From assembly GCF_000763135.2 (NCBI RefSeq), contig NZ_JRPR02000009.1:1-40836 (forward strand): a stretch of DNA of 40,836 nucleotides. Reading direction: 5' to 3'. Under the pieces are notes generated by a model, which saw nothing but the letters and a program-made list of their open reading frames with translations, ran no database searches and had not been told where the DNA came from. The position numbers were made by a program, and so were the translations under genes. Source of the DNA: Helicobacter jaachi. Its GTDB lineage: Bacteria > Campylobacterota > Campylobacteria > Campylobacterales > Helicobacteraceae. This document shows, one piece after another, positions 30,182 to 39,737 of this stretch (the stretch's first letter is position 1; each line of letters starts with the position of its first letter).

Positions 30182-31834
30182 TTATTCATCGCTGTCCTCC
30201 TCTTGTTGTTTTTTCTGCCTAAAAAAGCGTGCGACTGCTTCGCCTTTTTTAGGCACTGGGATAAAAATATCCTGGCTTGGAGCAATAAAAATCCTTGAAC
30301 CTTCTCTTATAGTGATGATGGGCTGGATTTTGATTTGCTCTTGAATAATGCGTTGGATAATGCCGCTTATATCTTGTCGCATACCACTCATAATTTGACT
30401 TTGAGCATAAAGTCCCATTAAATCTGCATTGGCATTGCCACTGCTTTGAGCATTGTTAAGCTGAGAGCTTTTTGAATTTACATAGAGTAAAAGTCCATTT
30501 GAAAGAGTAGAGAGTGTGAGTGGTATGCCATATCGTTCAAAATTACGGCTATGAACTTCGCCTACAAGTCCATTGTATCCTTTAACATCAGCACTTTTTG
30601 CTTCGGTTAAGAGAATATTAACACCGTGAGGCGTAATAATTCTTGTCCATACAACTTGTAGTCGGTATTCTCCTATTTTGTTATTAGATTCATAAAATCC
30701 TATAACTCTTGAGCCTTTAGGAATAAGCACAGCTCTCCCCATAGCTCCATAAATATTTGTTTCTACTTGAGCTACTACATTACCTGCAATTTGGCTAGAA
30801 ATAGGGCGCACAAGAAATGCTGGTATCATTCTATCAGCAGTAATGGTGCGCAAAAGTTTATGCTCGTTACTTGCTTCATCTTTTTCATCAAAATTACTAA
30901 ATTCATCAACTCCATATTCAGTGTCTTTTTTGGGTGGTTCATCTTGGTTAAATCTTGAAGCGAGAATATCATTAATTTTGCGCTGGCTTTCATCTGCATT
31001 CTCATAGATAAATTTTTGATTTTCTTTTGCTACAGAATCTCCTATGTAGTATCCATTTTCATCATAAAGAAAATCAGGATTTTGCTCCTCTGGTGGCACA
31101 GGTTTTGAGGGGTCTGTGCTTGTGCTGTATGTTTTGTTGGGATTTTTAAATTTGTTAGGATTTTTGGTATTTGTAGAATCTTTATTATTGCCTTGCCAAC
31201 TAGAGCTATCTCCTTTTTGGTTTTGAGCAGGAATAGTAGTTATTGCAATTTTTGGGCTATTCTCATCTTTATAGGCTTCCTGCTCATTTTTATCTTTTTC
31301 ATCTTCATAAAGCACTAATTCTCCCGCTTGGTTTCTTTCAATCTCCACACCTGCTTTACTAAAAATTTTATCTTCTGCGCTTAAGTAGTTCTTTTGTTCT
31401 TTTTCATCAAGTGTGTAGGGCTTTCCACTCTCATCAAAATATATGCGCTTGCTATCTTTATCATAGAGAATGGGGTTGCCATTTTCATCTAGTTCAATAA
31501 CATTTCCTTCCTTATCCCTAAATACTCTTTTATTTTTGCGCTTAATTTCCTCTTGCTGTTTTTTCATCTCTTCTTGCATTTTTTGCAGCTCCTCTTGCAT
31601 TTGGCGCATTTTTTGGGCTTCTTGTTGCTGCTCTTTTATTTTTTGCTCATACTGCTCAAGTTTCTTTCTAGATTCTGAAAATAGATAATCTTCGAGTGGA
31701 AATTTTGTATTCATCTCTGCCCACTCCTCATCTTCGTCTATCAAAGAAGCTGCTATCATTAGCGCAAACAAAAGAAGGAAAATAATAAATGCAGCTATAA
31801 TGAACTTTCTGCTTTTGATTAAATCTATCATCAT
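30182..31834 (-). CDS. virB10: VirB10 core-complex protein
   Basis: A 550-aa protein spanning both membranes. The inner-membrane helix is 11-32. A Gln/Glu/Lys coiled coil (55-100) and a short repeat region (about 105-175) with units such as DENGNPILYD and DESGKPYTLD follow, then a Pro/Thr/Asn-rich linker. The conserved beta-barrel domain (about 330-535) contains IPKGSRVIGFYES and GIPLTLSTL, with the helical antenna between them. The N-terminal half is much longer than in Agrobacterium VirB10 (377 aa). It shares one base with virB9 (TAATG). Confidence 0.92.
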   Translation of the reverse strand: MMIDLIKSRKFIIAAFIIFLLLFALMIAASLIDEDEEWAEMNTKFPLEDYLFSESRKKLEQYEQKIKEQQQEAQKMRQMQEELQKMQEEMKKQQEEIKRKNKRVFRDKEGNVIELDENGNPILYDKDSKRIYFDESGKPYTLDEKEQKNYLSAEDKIFSKAGVEIERNQAGELVLYEDEKDKNEQEAYKDENSPKIAITTIPAQNQKGDSSSWQGNNKDSTNTKNPNKFKNPNKTYSTSTDPSKPVPPEEQNPDFLYDENGYYIGDSVAKENQKFIYENADESQRKINDILASRFNQDEPPKKDTEYGVDEFSNFDEKDEASNEHKLLRTITADRMIPAFLVRPISSQIAGNVVAQVETNIYGAMGRAVLIPKGSRVIGFYESNNKIGEYRLQVVWTRIITPHGVNILLTEAKSADVKGYNGLVGEVHSRNFERYGIPLTLSTLSNGLLLYVNSKSSQLNNAQSSGNANADLMGLYAQSQIMSGMRQDISGIIQRIIQEQIKIQPIITIREGSRIFIAPSQDIFIPVPKKGEAVARFFRQKKQQEEDSDE

Positions 31835-33423
31835 TATTTTCCATTGGTGCTATTCTTTGTAGGTGTAGTTTGCGCATTTGGCGCATACCATTTAGGTAGA
31901 ATTAAAATATTTTGCTTTTCTTTTGGAATATCTTTTATGTTTTGCATTTGATTGGTGTTTTTAGGACTAGATTTTTGTGTATCATTAGCACTATTAGCAG
32001 TAGTCGTTTCTTGTATCGCATTTTGTGATTGTGGTGCAATAAGTGTATTTTGTATAGGCTTAGATGGTGCTGCATTTGTTTGGGCTTGTGGTGAGGAAGT
32101 GGGAATATTTTTAAATATGTCTGCTACATTAGATTCTTCTTTTTTATTCTCTTTAGTATTTTGCGCTGTCTTTTTTGCTTTTTTTGTTTCCTTTGACTTA
32201 TTTTGTAGCTCTTTTAATTTTTGTTCTTTAGCTCTAATTAGCTCTTCAAGCTCTCGGGGTTGCATATCATTGCCGCCATTTGTTTTACTAGAATCTTGCA
32301 CAGCTGGCATTTGGATATATTCTTTTTCTTTAATGACAAGTGGTCTTTGAATGCGCTGCACGCACACATATTCATCGCCTATCTTTAATGTCCATTTTTC
32401 ATTTACATCTTCTGCAATAATATAATTACCCACCACACGAGTATTGACAGGATTATCATAGCCATCAACGACTTTGAAAATAACAGGAAATTTAGAATGA
32501 GCATTTTCTCTATCAAATTTGAAATATGTGTAATCATTGTCATTAAAAATATCTACCGCCATCATTGCAATGGAAGCTTCAGTTTGTTGTGGATTGAGCC
32601 ATAAGCTTCTCCAACTGCGCACACTTCGTGGTTTTTGCGCATACCCTCTTTTAATCTTAGTTTTATCGATATAGAGTGTATTGACTTTATCGCCAATAGT
32701 GATAAATTCTCCGTCATCTTGTTCAATGGTGGCAAATGGTATTTTTCGCTCATCGCCATCTTCATTCCAACCACCACTAATATATCCATTATTTTCATTT
32801 GCTCCTACATTGCCTCTGGCATATAATCCGCTCTTATGCTCTTTAATGGGAATGCGCCCAACATTTCTATTCTTGCTTACAAATACCATAAATGCAGGGT
32901 CTCTACGATTTGTAAAGTGAGTAGAAAATAGATAGAATGTGTAGATTGTGCCGCTTTCTCCAATGATAATGAGATTGCTATCAATACCAATAAGCTTTGG
33001 CTTTATAGTTACTACATTATTTAGATTCCATCTATTGTTAGTTTTACTTAATTCTTTGACTTCAAATCCATTAGGGTCTCCCACAATGACATCTGCTATG
33101 GTGTCATTATCAAGCACAATGGTGGTTACCATTGCAAAGCGAGTGCGGATTTTATGCGTTTCTCCATCTCTATGTAAAATATTTAAAGTATTATCTTTGA
33201 GTTTTCTATTAGGATTCCAAAAGTGTTTTTGCACGGCATCTAGAAATATCATTTTATCAGTATGCTCATTTTTTGGCGCATTCTTAGCCTCATCGCCAAA
33301 ATCAGAATCACTAAATACAGAGCCATCTTCATCGGTAAATGCTTGCTCTTCTAGTGTTTGGGCATAGTTTATGGAGAATAATCCAAAAACGAGTGTGATA
33401 GATAAAATGCCGCGCATATTCAT
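31834..33423 (-). CDS. virB9: VirB9 core-complex protein with long C-terminal tail
   Basis: A 529-aa protein. The signal peptide is 1-21 (ending NYAQ). The CagX/VirB9 domains cover about 60-375, with typical strands (TRFAMVTTIVLDND, TNRRDPAFMVFV near the middle, YIIAEDVNEKWTLKIGDEYV near the end). After residue 380 about 150 residues are coiled and then Gln/Asn/Thr/Pro-rich, absent from classical VirB9 (about 290 aa). With VirB7 and VirB10 it would form the outer-membrane core. The tail may reach toward the surface or contact the small membrane proteins encoded just upstream. Confidence 0.9.
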   Translation of the reverse strand: MNMRGILSITLVFGLFSINYAQTLEEQAFTDEDGSVFSDSDFGDEAKNAPKNEHTDKMIFLDAVQKHFWNPNRKLKDNTLNILHRDGETHKIRTRFAMVTTIVLDNDTIADVIVGDPNGFEVKELSKTNNRWNLNNVVTIKPKLIGIDSNLIIIGESGTIYTFYLFSTHFTNRRDPAFMVFVSKNRNVGRIPIKEHKSGLYARGNVGANENNGYISGGWNEDGDERKIPFATIEQDDGEFITIGDKVNTLYIDKTKIKRGYAQKPRSVRSWRSLWLNPQQTEASIAMMAVDIFNDNDYTYFKFDRENAHSKFPVIFKVVDGYDNPVNTRVVGNYIIAEDVNEKWTLKIGDEYVCVQRIQRPLVIKEKEYIQMPAVQDSSKTNGGNDMQPRELEELIRAKEQKLKELQNKSKETKKAKKTAQNTKENKKEESNVADIFKNIPTSSPQAQTNAAPSKPIQNTLIAPQSQNAIQETTTANSANDTQKSSPKNTNQMQNIKDIPKEKQNILILPKWYAPNAQTTPTKNSTNGK

Positions 33424-33426
33424 TGC

Positions 33427-33813
33427 TTATTCCTTTTGCTCTACTTGAGTTTGTCTTTGCTCAAATGCTTTATCAAGCTGCTCTTTTATACTTTCTTGTG
33501 TCTCTTGCTCTTCATACTCTTGAATATCTTGTTGCTTATCTGCAGCAGATTCTGTATTTTCAGAATCTGTATAGTTAGAAATATCATCTTGTGGCGCAAT
33601 CTCTATCTTGGGCGGTGTGCATTGACATTGCCACTGATTTTCAATCATTGTATGAATATTTTGGCTTTGCTGTTTTATTTGTTCTTCTTTTACTTGTGTA
33701 TTTTTTAAATTTTTTTCTAATTGGGCAAATTCTCTTATCTCCTTGAGCGCATAAAAGCTTGATATACCAGCGATAAGACTTAAAATAACGGCTATGATGG
33801 TTGCGAAGTGCAT
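33427..33813 (-). CDS. Small membrane protein with coiled coil, 128 aa
   Basis: One N-terminal membrane helix (4-23), a coiled coil (25-57), a CQC motif (WQCQCTPP, 61-68) and a Glu/Gln-rich tail. It overlaps the similar 134-aa gene by one base and ends 3 bp before virB9. No family recognised. With its neighbour it forms a pair of single-helix, coiled-coil, acidic-tail proteins in the place between virB8 and virB9, where the classical virB operon has none. An accessory part of the inner-membrane complex is likely. Confidence 0.68.
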   Translation of the reverse strand: MHFATIIAVILSLIAGISSFYALKEIREFAQLEKNLKNTQVKEEQIKQQSQNIHTMIENQWQCQCTPPKIEIAPQDDISNYTDSENTESAADKQQDIQEYEEQETQESIKEQLDKAFEQRQTQVEQKE

Positions 33814-34217
33814 TATTTCTCCTTTTGTTCAATTTGATTTTGCGTAGCAGAATCTGCTACTTGCTGCGTGTGTTCTGCGTTTGTGTTAGCAGTTTGAATT
33901 TGCGTGGATTGAGGTGCTGCCTCTACTTTTTGTGGCACTTGCGCATTATCTAATGTTTCAAGATTCTCCTTTTCTTTTTTTACCTCTTTATGTTTGTTCA
34001 TCTTAGAATCTAAAAAACTAGAAAGTTTTGCGAATAGTTTGCCTATCTTTTCTATTTGGTGCGTAGAGAATGTCTTAAACTCTTTTTTTCTCTCATCTTG
34101 GGCAATAAGCTCTATAAATGCCTTGTATTTAAACTTTGATTCTTTTAATGTTTTAAAGAATGGCTTATAGGTGAGATAAAAACCACTAAAAATAACTGCA
34201 ATGGCAATGGTTAGCAT
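33813..34217 (-). CDS. Small membrane protein with coiled coil, 134 aa
   Basis: One N-terminal membrane segment (2-18), a Lys/Phe-rich helical domain (20-75, FKTLKESKFKYKAF and IEKIGKLFAKLSSFLD) and a Gln/Thr/Ala-rich tail from about 90. It follows virB8 by 9 bp and is coupled to the 128-aa gene. The layout parallels that neighbour, though the sequences are not clearly homologous. Function unknown; position points to the T4SS inner-membrane platform. Confidence 0.68.
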   Translation of the reverse strand: MLTIAIAVIFSGFYLTYKPFFKTLKESKFKYKAFIELIAQDERKKEFKTFSTHQIEKIGKLFAKLSSFLDSKMNKHKEVKKEKENLETLDNAQVPQKVEAAPQSTQIQTANTNAEHTQQVADSATQNQIEQKEK

Positions 34218-34226
34218 AATAACTCC

Positions 34227-35399
34227 TTATTCAAATGGATTTGGTTCATTGCGTTCTCCTTGTTGTTGGGATTGTTGCTTCATCTTAGATTCACGCTCTT
34301 TTTGCTCCTCAAGCTCTAGAGCTTCTTGTTGTTTTCTTTGGGCAGCTAGGATTTTTTCTTTCTCCTCCTGCTCTTTGCGCATTTTTTTAATCTCATCATT
34401 GAGTTCTTTTCTTTTTTGTGAAGGAGATTTTTGAGCTTCTTTCTCAAAGTCAAATTCTATTTTTGTCTCTTTATCGCTCTCATCTTTTGGCACATCGCCT
34501 TCTATGGTATCTTTATGTTTGTATTGGTAGTCATCTCTTAAAAACTCGTTGCTATCATTCTTGTTGATTTCTTTTTTCTTAATTTTTGACTTCACCAAAT
34601 CAGGATTGACCTTATTTGCTTCATCAAGCTCTTTGATGGTGGCAATTTCAGTAACAGAATATTCTTTCACCTCAAAACCTGTTGGATTTTTAGGAATTGA
34701 TTTAAAATCAATATCAAGCTCATTAAAGTGATATATGAGGGAGATTCTGTATCTTTTTTGACTTTGTAGCACTCCTACTGCAAATAACCCAATTTGTGCC
34801 TCTACTTGAGCATAACCATCTTTAATGATAGCCACATTGACAATGCGCACACCACGCTCTAGATTAGAATTACCATAAATAGAATCTTCTTGGGCTACGA
34901 TATTTTCAAAAGTCTGCCATACCTTTTGTGAGCTTTGTAATCTCACAACCTCATATCTTTCTGTATCATCAAAGCGATTAATAGTTTCTCTATTTAGCAC
35001 ATAGGCACTAATTAGGCTACGCACTAGAGCTTGATTGGCAGTGATTTTTTCATTAGCTTTTTCAATATGCACAAAATTCTGTGTAGCATTAGAAAACCCC
35101 ACAAGATAAGGCTCTTTTTCTTTTAGGGGAAAAAGGCAGATAATAAGGATAAGCTGCACAATGGCAAGCGCAATAAGTCCTTTATTGAGATTTACAACAA
35201 ACTCGTGTGTTTTTTGTTCTGTGCGTAACAACACATTAGCGTCTTGTATGGTTTGAAAAATAGTATCTATCTTGATATGCTTTGCTTCATTCATGCGTTT
35301 AATGCCGCTTTTGAGTTTCTCACTTATTGTAGTATGCTGCGCATTATCTTGAGTCTCTTTGGGCTTTTGATTTGGCATTTCAAAATACTTTTCTTCCAT
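34227..35399 (-). CDS. virB8: VirB8 inner-membrane scaffold protein
   Basis: Start chosen at ATG 35399 (390 aa); a GTG six bases upstream is possible. The order is a cytoplasmic stretch of about 70 residues, one membrane helix (74-91) and the periplasmic NTF2-like VirB8 domain (95-250, with YVLNRETINRFDDTERYEVV and KRYRISLIYHFNEL). A charged, Lys/Glu/Gln-rich extension of about 130 residues follows, ending EPNPFE. Classical VirB8 is about 240 aa, so the tail is extra. It would organise the inner-membrane complex with VirB4, B6 and B10. Confidence 0.88.
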   Translation of the reverse strand: MEEKYFEMPNQKPKETQDNAQHTTISEKLKSGIKRMNEAKHIKIDTIFQTIQDANVLLRTEQKTHEFVVNLNKGLIALAIVQLILIICLFPLKEKEPYLVGFSNATQNFVHIEKANEKITANQALVRSLISAYVLNRETINRFDDTERYEVVRLQSSQKVWQTFENIVAQEDSIYGNSNLERGVRIVNVAIIKDGYAQVEAQIGLFAVGVLQSQKRYRISLIYHFNELDIDFKSIPKNPTGFEVKEYSVTEIATIKELDEANKVNPDLVKSKIKKKEINKNDSNEFLRDDYQYKHKDTIEGDVPKDESDKETKIEFDFEKEAQKSPSQKRKELNDEIKKMRKEQEEKEKILAAQRKQQEALELEEQKERESKMKQQSQQQGERNEPNPFE

Positions 35400-35409
35400 A
35401 CACACTTCT

Positions 35410-35577
35410 TTAGGCTAGATTATCTATAGCAATAAATAGACTTTTGTCACACGCACAAGGAGATGGCTTCATCTCATAGCGTTTTGCGTCTTTCATAGCT
35501 GCACAACCACTTAAATAAATGCTAATAGCTATGAGGGCTAAAAGTAATCCTATGTAGATAATTTGTGTCATTTTCAT
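35410..35577 (-). CDS. virB7: VirB7-like lipoprotein, 55 aa
   Basis: Short gene between virB6 and virB8. GGAG stands before ATG 35577. The product starts MKMTQIIYIGLLLALIAISI and reaches a lipobox LSGC, so Cys25 should carry the lipid. The mature part is about 30 residues with a CAC pair (KPSPCACDKS). Size, lipobox and position match VirB7, which links VirB9 to the outer membrane, often by a disulfide; the CAC pair could serve that. Confidence 0.75.
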   Translation of the reverse strand: MKMTQIIYIGLLLALIAISIYLSGCAAMKDAKRYEMKPSPCACDKSLFIAIDNLA

Positions 35578-35593
35578 TGCTCACTCCTTTAAA

Positions 35594-37111
35594 TTACTTG
35601 GGGCTACTATCGTTATTTTTGAAGCTTTGATTGGTAATCTCATTGCTTCCTTTTAGCCCTGTTTTTGCTCCCTTTGAAGCTCCCTGCAGAGCATTTGTGC
35701 CAACATCTTTTGCTAGACCTCCTATGCCTTGAATTGCTCCTGAACCTATCGAGGCAATTTTGGATAATGCAGGATTGTTGTGCATTGCACCACTTGCGGC
35801 ACTTGTGGCTTTATTAATGCCTGCATTAATACTTCTTGCTACACCTCCTGCAGCCGCTTTTTCGTTTCCTGCGGCTTTGGCTAGTCCTGCAAGCCCTTTG
35901 CCTGCAGCGTGAGTTGCTCCTCCTGTAGCCACAGCAGCAGCTGCATTAAGCGCACCTCCTACACCTCCACCCCCTGCTTGTGAAGCTGTTTTTGCCAATC
36001 CTGCTGCACCACCTCCCATCATTCCTGCAGCAGCTCCCATTACGCCCATCATAGCTTTTTGTCCCATTCCTGCTATGCCCTCACCAATGCCGCCGCCTGC
36101 ACCCATAATTTGTTGTATGATGTTCGGAACCTGCTTGACAAGATAGGTTGAAATCAATACTCCCAAGATACCTGTTACCACTTTTGACATAATGTCTGCG
36201 TTTTGTGCGACATCTCCTAAGATATTGCTCCACGCATCGCTATTGTTGGAGGTTAGTGCAAGAATTTCATTTTTCAAAGCATTCATAATAGAGATGTTAA
36301 AGAGTGCCACGAGCATAAGCAGTGGTTTATACATTGTGAGGGCAAAAATCATCGAGAGCCACTTAAATGCCATTCCCCGCGTTTGCGGTAAATAGAGACA
36401 AATAAGCATTATGGGAAATAAGGATTGCAAAAAGACAATTTGAATGTATGTTACAATGATAACTAAGATAACTATGCAGATAAAAATCATACATACGACA
36501 AATAAGACTATAGAGACGGCAGCGACAACAAAGAATATGCCCAAGTTGCTTCCTGTCCAGCCTATTTTGGTAGAGCTTATAGCCGAACTCATAATATCCT
36601 TTGCGGCTATATAAGTTCCCTCTACTACCTTATCTATAGAATCTGTGCCGCTTTGCATTGTTGTTCCAGCTACACTTGAGATACCTGCTGTGCCTTTTGC
36701 AAGTAAATCCATAATAATGCTGCTAGGGTAGTCAATAAAAGAATCAAATGCTTGCTTAAAATCCATAGGATTTTGAATAATTCTATTCATAATATATAAG
36801 AATGTAAGAAAACATATCATTGATGTGAGATTTTTCCAAGTGATAAAATCTCCCTCTTGCACTTTTTTGACTACCCATAGTGAAATGCCAAAAACACCTA
36901 TGAAATTTGTAATTTGCCTTACTTTCATTAATTGAAACAGCTGCGTGGCAACATCATTGATAAAAGTATTAAGAATTTGCTGAAATCTGCTCATTACAAT
37001 ACTATAAAAGCCTGCTCCGCCTGTTTTGTAGCCACTATCAGCCCAGATTTCTTGTGGTAGGCATATAAAACTTAGGGCGATAAGTATGAGGAGGATTCTG
37101 CTCTTATTCAT
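35594..37111 (-). CDS. virB6: VirB6/TrbL-like polytopic membrane protein
   Basis: A 505-aa protein. ATG 37111 is chosen because GAGAGGAG lies just upstream and a hydrophobic signal-like start follows; it overlaps the virB4 stop by 8 bases. Five to six membrane segments lie between about 45 and 320 (notably a very hydrophobic stretch near 190-230). After 330 comes a Gly/Ala/Met-rich region of about 170 residues. VirB6 proteins form part of the inner-membrane channel that passes DNA. The extended small-residue tail is seen in the TrbL/VirB6 group and would lie in the cytoplasm or periplasm. Confidence 0.85.
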   Translation of the reverse strand: MNKSRILLILIALSFICLPQEIWADSGYKTGGAGFYSIVMSRFQQILNTFINDVATQLFQLMKVRQITNFIGVFGISLWVVKKVQEGDFITWKNLTSMICFLTFLYIMNRIIQNPMDFKQAFDSFIDYPSSIIMDLLAKGTAGISSVAGTTMQSGTDSIDKVVEGTYIAAKDIMSSAISSTKIGWTGSNLGIFFVVAAVSIVLFVVCMIFICIVILVIIVTYIQIVFLQSLFPIMLICLYLPQTRGMAFKWLSMIFALTMYKPLLMLVALFNISIMNALKNEILALTSNNSDAWSNILGDVAQNADIMSKVVTGILGVLISTYLVKQVPNIIQQIMGAGGGIGEGIAGMGQKAMMGVMGAAAGMMGGGAAGLAKTASQAGGGGVGGALNAAAAVATGGATHAAGKGLAGLAKAAGNEKAAAGGVARSINAGINKATSAASGAMHNNPALSKIASIGSGAIQGIGGLAKDVGTNALQGASKGAKTGLKGSNEITNQSFKNNDSSPK

Positions 37112-39452
37112 TGAGAAACTCCTCTCTCCAATTGGCATTGTTTGTAGATTTAATTTTCTTCACTTTTTGCACAACTTTAGAATCTGAAGATAAGACCTTA
37201 AGATATTTGCCAAGCTTTGCAAGATTAACATCTAAGATATTACTTTGATTTGTAATAAGGTTTTTAAGCAGCACTTTTCGCTCATTTTGTCCAGTATTGA
37301 GCAAAAAAGCCATTTCATTATCAGAAAGGTGGATATTATATTTTTCAAACACCTCAATATCTTTAGTGGGAAAAATAATGATATGGGCTAAATTTCTTAA
37401 AAATGAATCAGCATTTTTGACACCATTAAGCTGATGTAAGTCTTGCAAAGCCATTGCCATCACAGAATTAAGCTTTCGCATTTGTGTTAAGGTAATATTA
37501 ATCCTATCGTTAAAAGCCTCATTGCCAAGATAGCTTTTAAATTCATCAATAAAAATAAAAGTGCCTTTATCATTGTTCTTAGCGCGGTATGTAAGCTTTT
37601 GGAATAGATATTGAGCTACAAGTGCGGCATCTTTTTCGTTATTGACAATAAAATCCATATTAAGAGTGGTGAGCTTTTTGTCAAACTCTAAGGAATCTTT
37701 GGTGGAGTTAAAAAGAGAATTATTTTGATATTTTTCAAGTTGGATTCTAATTTGTTCATCATTAGTTTTAATCACACCTTCTTTAAAATCCTTTAGGTTT
37801 GCTTCATATCCTTGTGCGGCAATTACATTATGATAGAGGTCTTCTACGCCTTTTTCAATGGCTTTAATTTTTTGAGCCTCTAGCTCATTTGTAGCATTGA
37901 CATCTAAGCCCACCATTTGACAAATCCACGATGATAAAAAGGTAATATTTTCTTTGTCGTTAGGAAGGGTAAAAGGATTCATTGAAAAATCTTCACCGAC
38001 ATTGTATTCACCATTAAGAAACTCTGTAATGGCATATAATCCATTTAGTCTATCAAGTGCGAGAATATCAATATTGTATTTGAATAGATTGGCAATAATA
38101 AAGGAGAGCAGTGTTGTTTTCCCTGCACCAGTCCCACCTATAATCATTGTATGCCCAACTACATAGTCATCATCATTTGCGTGAAAATTAAACAAAAATG
38201 GTGATTGTGATTGATTTTTAAAAATAGTTACAGGCGTTTCTCCCCACGAATTACGCGTTTTGCCAATATATTCTTTTTCAAACAGAATCATTGAGCTAAT
38301 CGTAGAACTTGTATGAACACGCTTTCTAGCATTAAGATAAGATTTGTTTGGAAACATTGAGAAAAATGTAGGCTGTAAATTAAGAGTTTCTGTAACTGCT
38401 ACAAGTCCATAGTTTTTGAAAAGATTGAGTATATCCATAGAGTTGCTATTTAACTCCTCTTTACTCTTAGCCTTCACAAGGATAGCAAATGAGAAGTTTT
38501 GAGCAAAAAGCCTATCTGAATCTATAAGCTCCTTTAGTTCATATAATTGAGCCTTAGCAATATTTGGCGCAAGCTTAATTTTTGATTTGATGAGACTTTG
38601 GGCTTTTTCCTTTGAGACAGAATCTATGCTAAGATAAATATCAAACTCAATAGGGCTATGCAAAATATTTGAGGTAAGTAAGCTAGTGATATTTTCACAA
38701 TCATAAGCTTTTATGCCGATGAAACGATTAAAGGTTTGAGTGCCATTATAGTTTTGGATAAAGTAGTCTTTATGAAAGCTTACATCACTAGCTATGTAAG
38801 AATCGCTTAATAGCCCATCTGTTGGCTTTATTGGAATATAGATGCCATTAATATATTCTGCATAGAATCGCAAAAGCTCCACTGAAGTCATTTCTTTGAC
38901 TTCATATTGGCTAAGTGTTTTTGTTACGCGCTCAAGTGTAGCCTTAAGCACACTTAATTTATTGGTATAAGTGATATTATTTGCACCATCTTCTTTTATA
39001 GAAGTGGTCATCTCAAGCTTCTTCTTCTCAAAAAAACCTTTTGCACCCTTATTCTTAGTCTCTAAGATAATGAAATATTCATTGACATAAACGCGCTCAC
39101 GCCTTTCCCACGCATTGATAATCTCTTTTGCATAGGGATTGTCAATATGATATTCTTGATTATAAATAAGCTGTCTGCGCTTAGCAATAATACGTGCTTC
39201 TACACTATCACTTAGTGCATTGAGAGCATTAATGCGAGATAACATCGTATCTAGCCCTTCTTGCTCTCTAAAAGTGTTGTAATTAATGCCTTCTAATGTT
39301 ATTCCTGCCACAAAATTTTCAGTTTTTGTAATAAGAAACCTTTCATCATAAAGCCCTAGTATATTATTTTCTTCGCACATTGAATAGCTATTTGGAACTG
39401 CGCTAAAGATAAAATTGCTTATATATTGCTTGAATGTTTCAGTGAGATTCAT
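37104..39452 (-). CDS. virB4: VirB4 secretion ATPase
   Basis: A 782-aa ATPase, complete. The N-terminal CagE/TrbE-type domain (1-400) leads to Walker A GGTGAGKTT (439-447), Walker B FIFIDEFKSYLG (about 645) and the downstream ATMRK-like switch region with DLHQLNG. It would energise pilus assembly and, with VirD4 and VirB11, substrate transfer. It follows virB3 by 11 bp and overlaps virB6. VirB3 and VirB4 are separate here, not fused as in some Campylobacterota systems. Confidence 0.95.
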   Translation of the reverse strand: MNLTETFKQYISNFIFSAVPNSYSMCEENNILGLYDERFLITKTENFVAGITLEGINYNTFREQEGLDTMLSRINALNALSDSVEARIIAKRRQLIYNQEYHIDNPYAKEIINAWERRERVYVNEYFIILETKNKGAKGFFEKKKLEMTTSIKEDGANNITYTNKLSVLKATLERVTKTLSQYEVKEMTSVELLRFYAEYINGIYIPIKPTDGLLSDSYIASDVSFHKDYFIQNYNGTQTFNRFIGIKAYDCENITSLLTSNILHSPIEFDIYLSIDSVSKEKAQSLIKSKIKLAPNIAKAQLYELKELIDSDRLFAQNFSFAILVKAKSKEELNSNSMDILNLFKNYGLVAVTETLNLQPTFFSMFPNKSYLNARKRVHTSSTISSMILFEKEYIGKTRNSWGETPVTIFKNQSQSPFLFNFHANDDDYVVGHTMIIGGTGAGKTTLLSFIIANLFKYNIDILALDRLNGLYAITEFLNGEYNVGEDFSMNPFTLPNDKENITFLSSWICQMVGLDVNATNELEAQKIKAIEKGVEDLYHNVIAAQGYEANLKDFKEGVIKTNDEQIRIQLEKYQNNSLFNSTKDSLEFDKKLTTLNMDFIVNNEKDAALVAQYLFQKLTYRAKNNDKGTFIFIDEFKSYLGNEAFNDRINITLTQMRKLNSVMAMALQDLHQLNGVKNADSFLRNLAHIIIFPTKDIEVFEKYNIHLSDNEMAFLLNTGQNERKVLLKNLITNQSNILDVNLAKLGKYLKVLSSDSKVVQKVKKIKSTNNANWREEFLNE

Positions 39453-39463
39453 CAGCTATTCTT

Positions 39464-39727
39464 TCAAGCATAGTAAGTGCCAATACCTGTTTTTAACTGC
39501 AGTGTATTGAGCGCAATATCTACAATGTCGTCATCAAAAAATTCGATAATGTAAAAAAATGTGATGGCAACAATAAATAGCACCAATGTATATAGCCCTA
39601 AAAAAGAGTTGAGTGCCAAACTTCCTATAGCTGATATAGCCCACGACTTGATATTGAGTCTTAAAAATTTCTCTTTTTTCGTTAATTCGCGGATATTTTC
39701 TGTCGTTACTTGATATACATTTAGCAT
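39464..39727 (-). CDS. virB3: VirB3 inner-membrane protein
   Basis: Start chosen at ATG 39727 (87 aa); the frame is open to 39775 but that would overlap virB2 and lacks a ribosome site. Two close membrane segments lie near 27-60 (SWAISAIGSLALNSFLG and LYTLVLFIVAITFFYII), followed by an acidic turn FFDDD. Size, topology and place between virB2 and virB4 define VirB3, which anchors VirB4. Confidence 0.75.
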   Translation of the reverse strand: MLNVYQVTTENIRELTKKEKFLRLNIKSWAISAIGSLALNSFLGLYTLVLFIVAITFFYIIEFFDDDIVDIALNTLQLKTGIGTYYA

Positions 39728-39737
39728 AATTTTAAAC

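Noticed and set aside
30154-30285. Upstream extension of the Cys-rich protein frame into virB10
   Set aside because: It would overlap virB10 by about 100 bases and hide the signal peptide. ATG 30153 has a strong ribosome site and a clean signal sequence.
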